Assembly (NCBI GenBank): GCA_900542555.1
Contig: UQNU01000076.1
Location: 1-6,725, forward strand
Direction: 5' to 3'
Origin: an uncultured Collinsella sp.
GTDB lineage: Bacteria; Actinomycetota; Coriobacteriia; Coriobacteriales; Coriobacteriaceae
DNA: 6,725 nucleotides
Shown: one piece after another, positions 6,645 through 6,725 of the stretch
Layout: every line of letters starts with the position of its first letter
Position numbering within the stretch: the stretch's first letter is position 1
Translations under genes and position numbers: made by a program
The notes under the pieces: generated by a model
The model's input: only the letters and a program-made list of their open reading frames with translations
Told to the model about the DNA's origin: nothing
Databases searched by the model: none

Positions 6645-6670
6645 AAACCAAACAGCCCCGCGACCGACAT

Positions 6671-6725
6671 TGAACTGCACCCCAAAACTTGGACGGCTTA
6701 AATAAGAACTACGCCGCAAGGGGCT
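6671..6725. mobile_element. Terminal 55 bp of an IS3-family (IS150-like) insertion sequence
   Basis: From 6671 the sequence reads TGAACTGCACCCCAAAACTT and then GGAC. It begins with TG and has the ACCCCAAAA(C/G)TTGGAC core typical of inverted repeats of IS150-group IS3 elements. The rest of the element lies beyond the window. If it is the right end in reverse orientation, the minus strand carries a TAG stop (6709-6711) preceded by codons for Pro-Leu-Ala-Ala, which could be the end of the transposase (orfB). If it is the left end, no credible start codon is visible. The family call rests on memory of the terminal sequence, not on a search. Confidence 0.7.
6709..6725 (-). CDS. Possible last codons of an IS3-type transposase (orfB), 5' part outside window
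   Basis: Read on the minus strand, the window edge gives an open frame of Pro-Leu-Ala-Ala and a TAG stop, 38 nt inside the putative IS end. IS3-family orfB genes commonly stop within a few tens of bases of the right inverted repeat, so position and orientation fit. Only four codons are visible, so this is an inference from placement. Confidence 0.25.

Noticed and set aside
6528..6719. 63-codon minus-strand frame spanning the FmdB-like gene and the IS end
   Set aside because: It crosses the IS boundary and reads opposite the zinc-ribbon gene. It is open only because of GC-rich composition.
1..6725. Search for a CRISPR array, tRNA or rRNA, toxin-antitoxin or defence system
   Set aside because: No regularly spaced repeats, RNA gene signatures or defence-type domains were seen. 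The window is filled by metabolic genes and one IS end.

Overview
The window is 6.7 kb of GC-rich, gene-dense bacterial DNA with every recognisable gene on the + strand. It is best explained as a gut actinobacterium of the class Coriobacteriia, probably Collinsella or a close relative. This rests on the GC-rich codon use, the GlgD-GlgA gene order, the style of the proteins and the IS3-type end. It is a judgement from recognition, not a database result. Both ends look like the ends of an assembled contig. The first 11 bases match the 3' end of the Nextera transposon adapter. The last 55 bases look like the terminus of an IS3-family insertion sequence.

Layout: (1) the 3' end of glgD (to 424), encoding the left-handed beta-helix domain of a GlgD-type ADP-glucose pyrophosphorylase subunit; (2) a perfect 12-bp hairpin (456-491); (3) glgA (515-2803), a complete GT5 glycogen synthase followed by about 270 residues of Lys/Ala/Thr/Pro-rich tail resembling histone H1; (4) a good intrinsic terminator (2840-2866) and a 218-nt gap with a possible promoter and operator-like dyads; (5) a 1098-residue fusion (3022-6318) of a GH13 alpha-amylase/neopullulanase-type enzyme with a GH77 4-alpha-glucanotransferase; (6) a hairpin (6363-6384) and a small FmdB-type zinc-ribbon protein (6408-6644); (7) the IS3-like end (6671-6725). 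No gene-free stretch exceeds 300 nt.

Functionally, the first two genes make alpha-glucan: GlgD helps form or regulate ADP-glucose, and GlgA adds its glucose to a growing chain. The fusion protein has no signal peptide and probably works in the cytoplasm, trimming and rearranging alpha-glucans or maltodextrins. The locus therefore couples glycogen synthesis and remodelling. The FmdB-like gene has no evident link to this pathway.

The most unusual features are the H1-like tail on glycogen synthase and the GH13-GH77 fusion. No RNA genes, CRISPR arrays or defence systems were seen.
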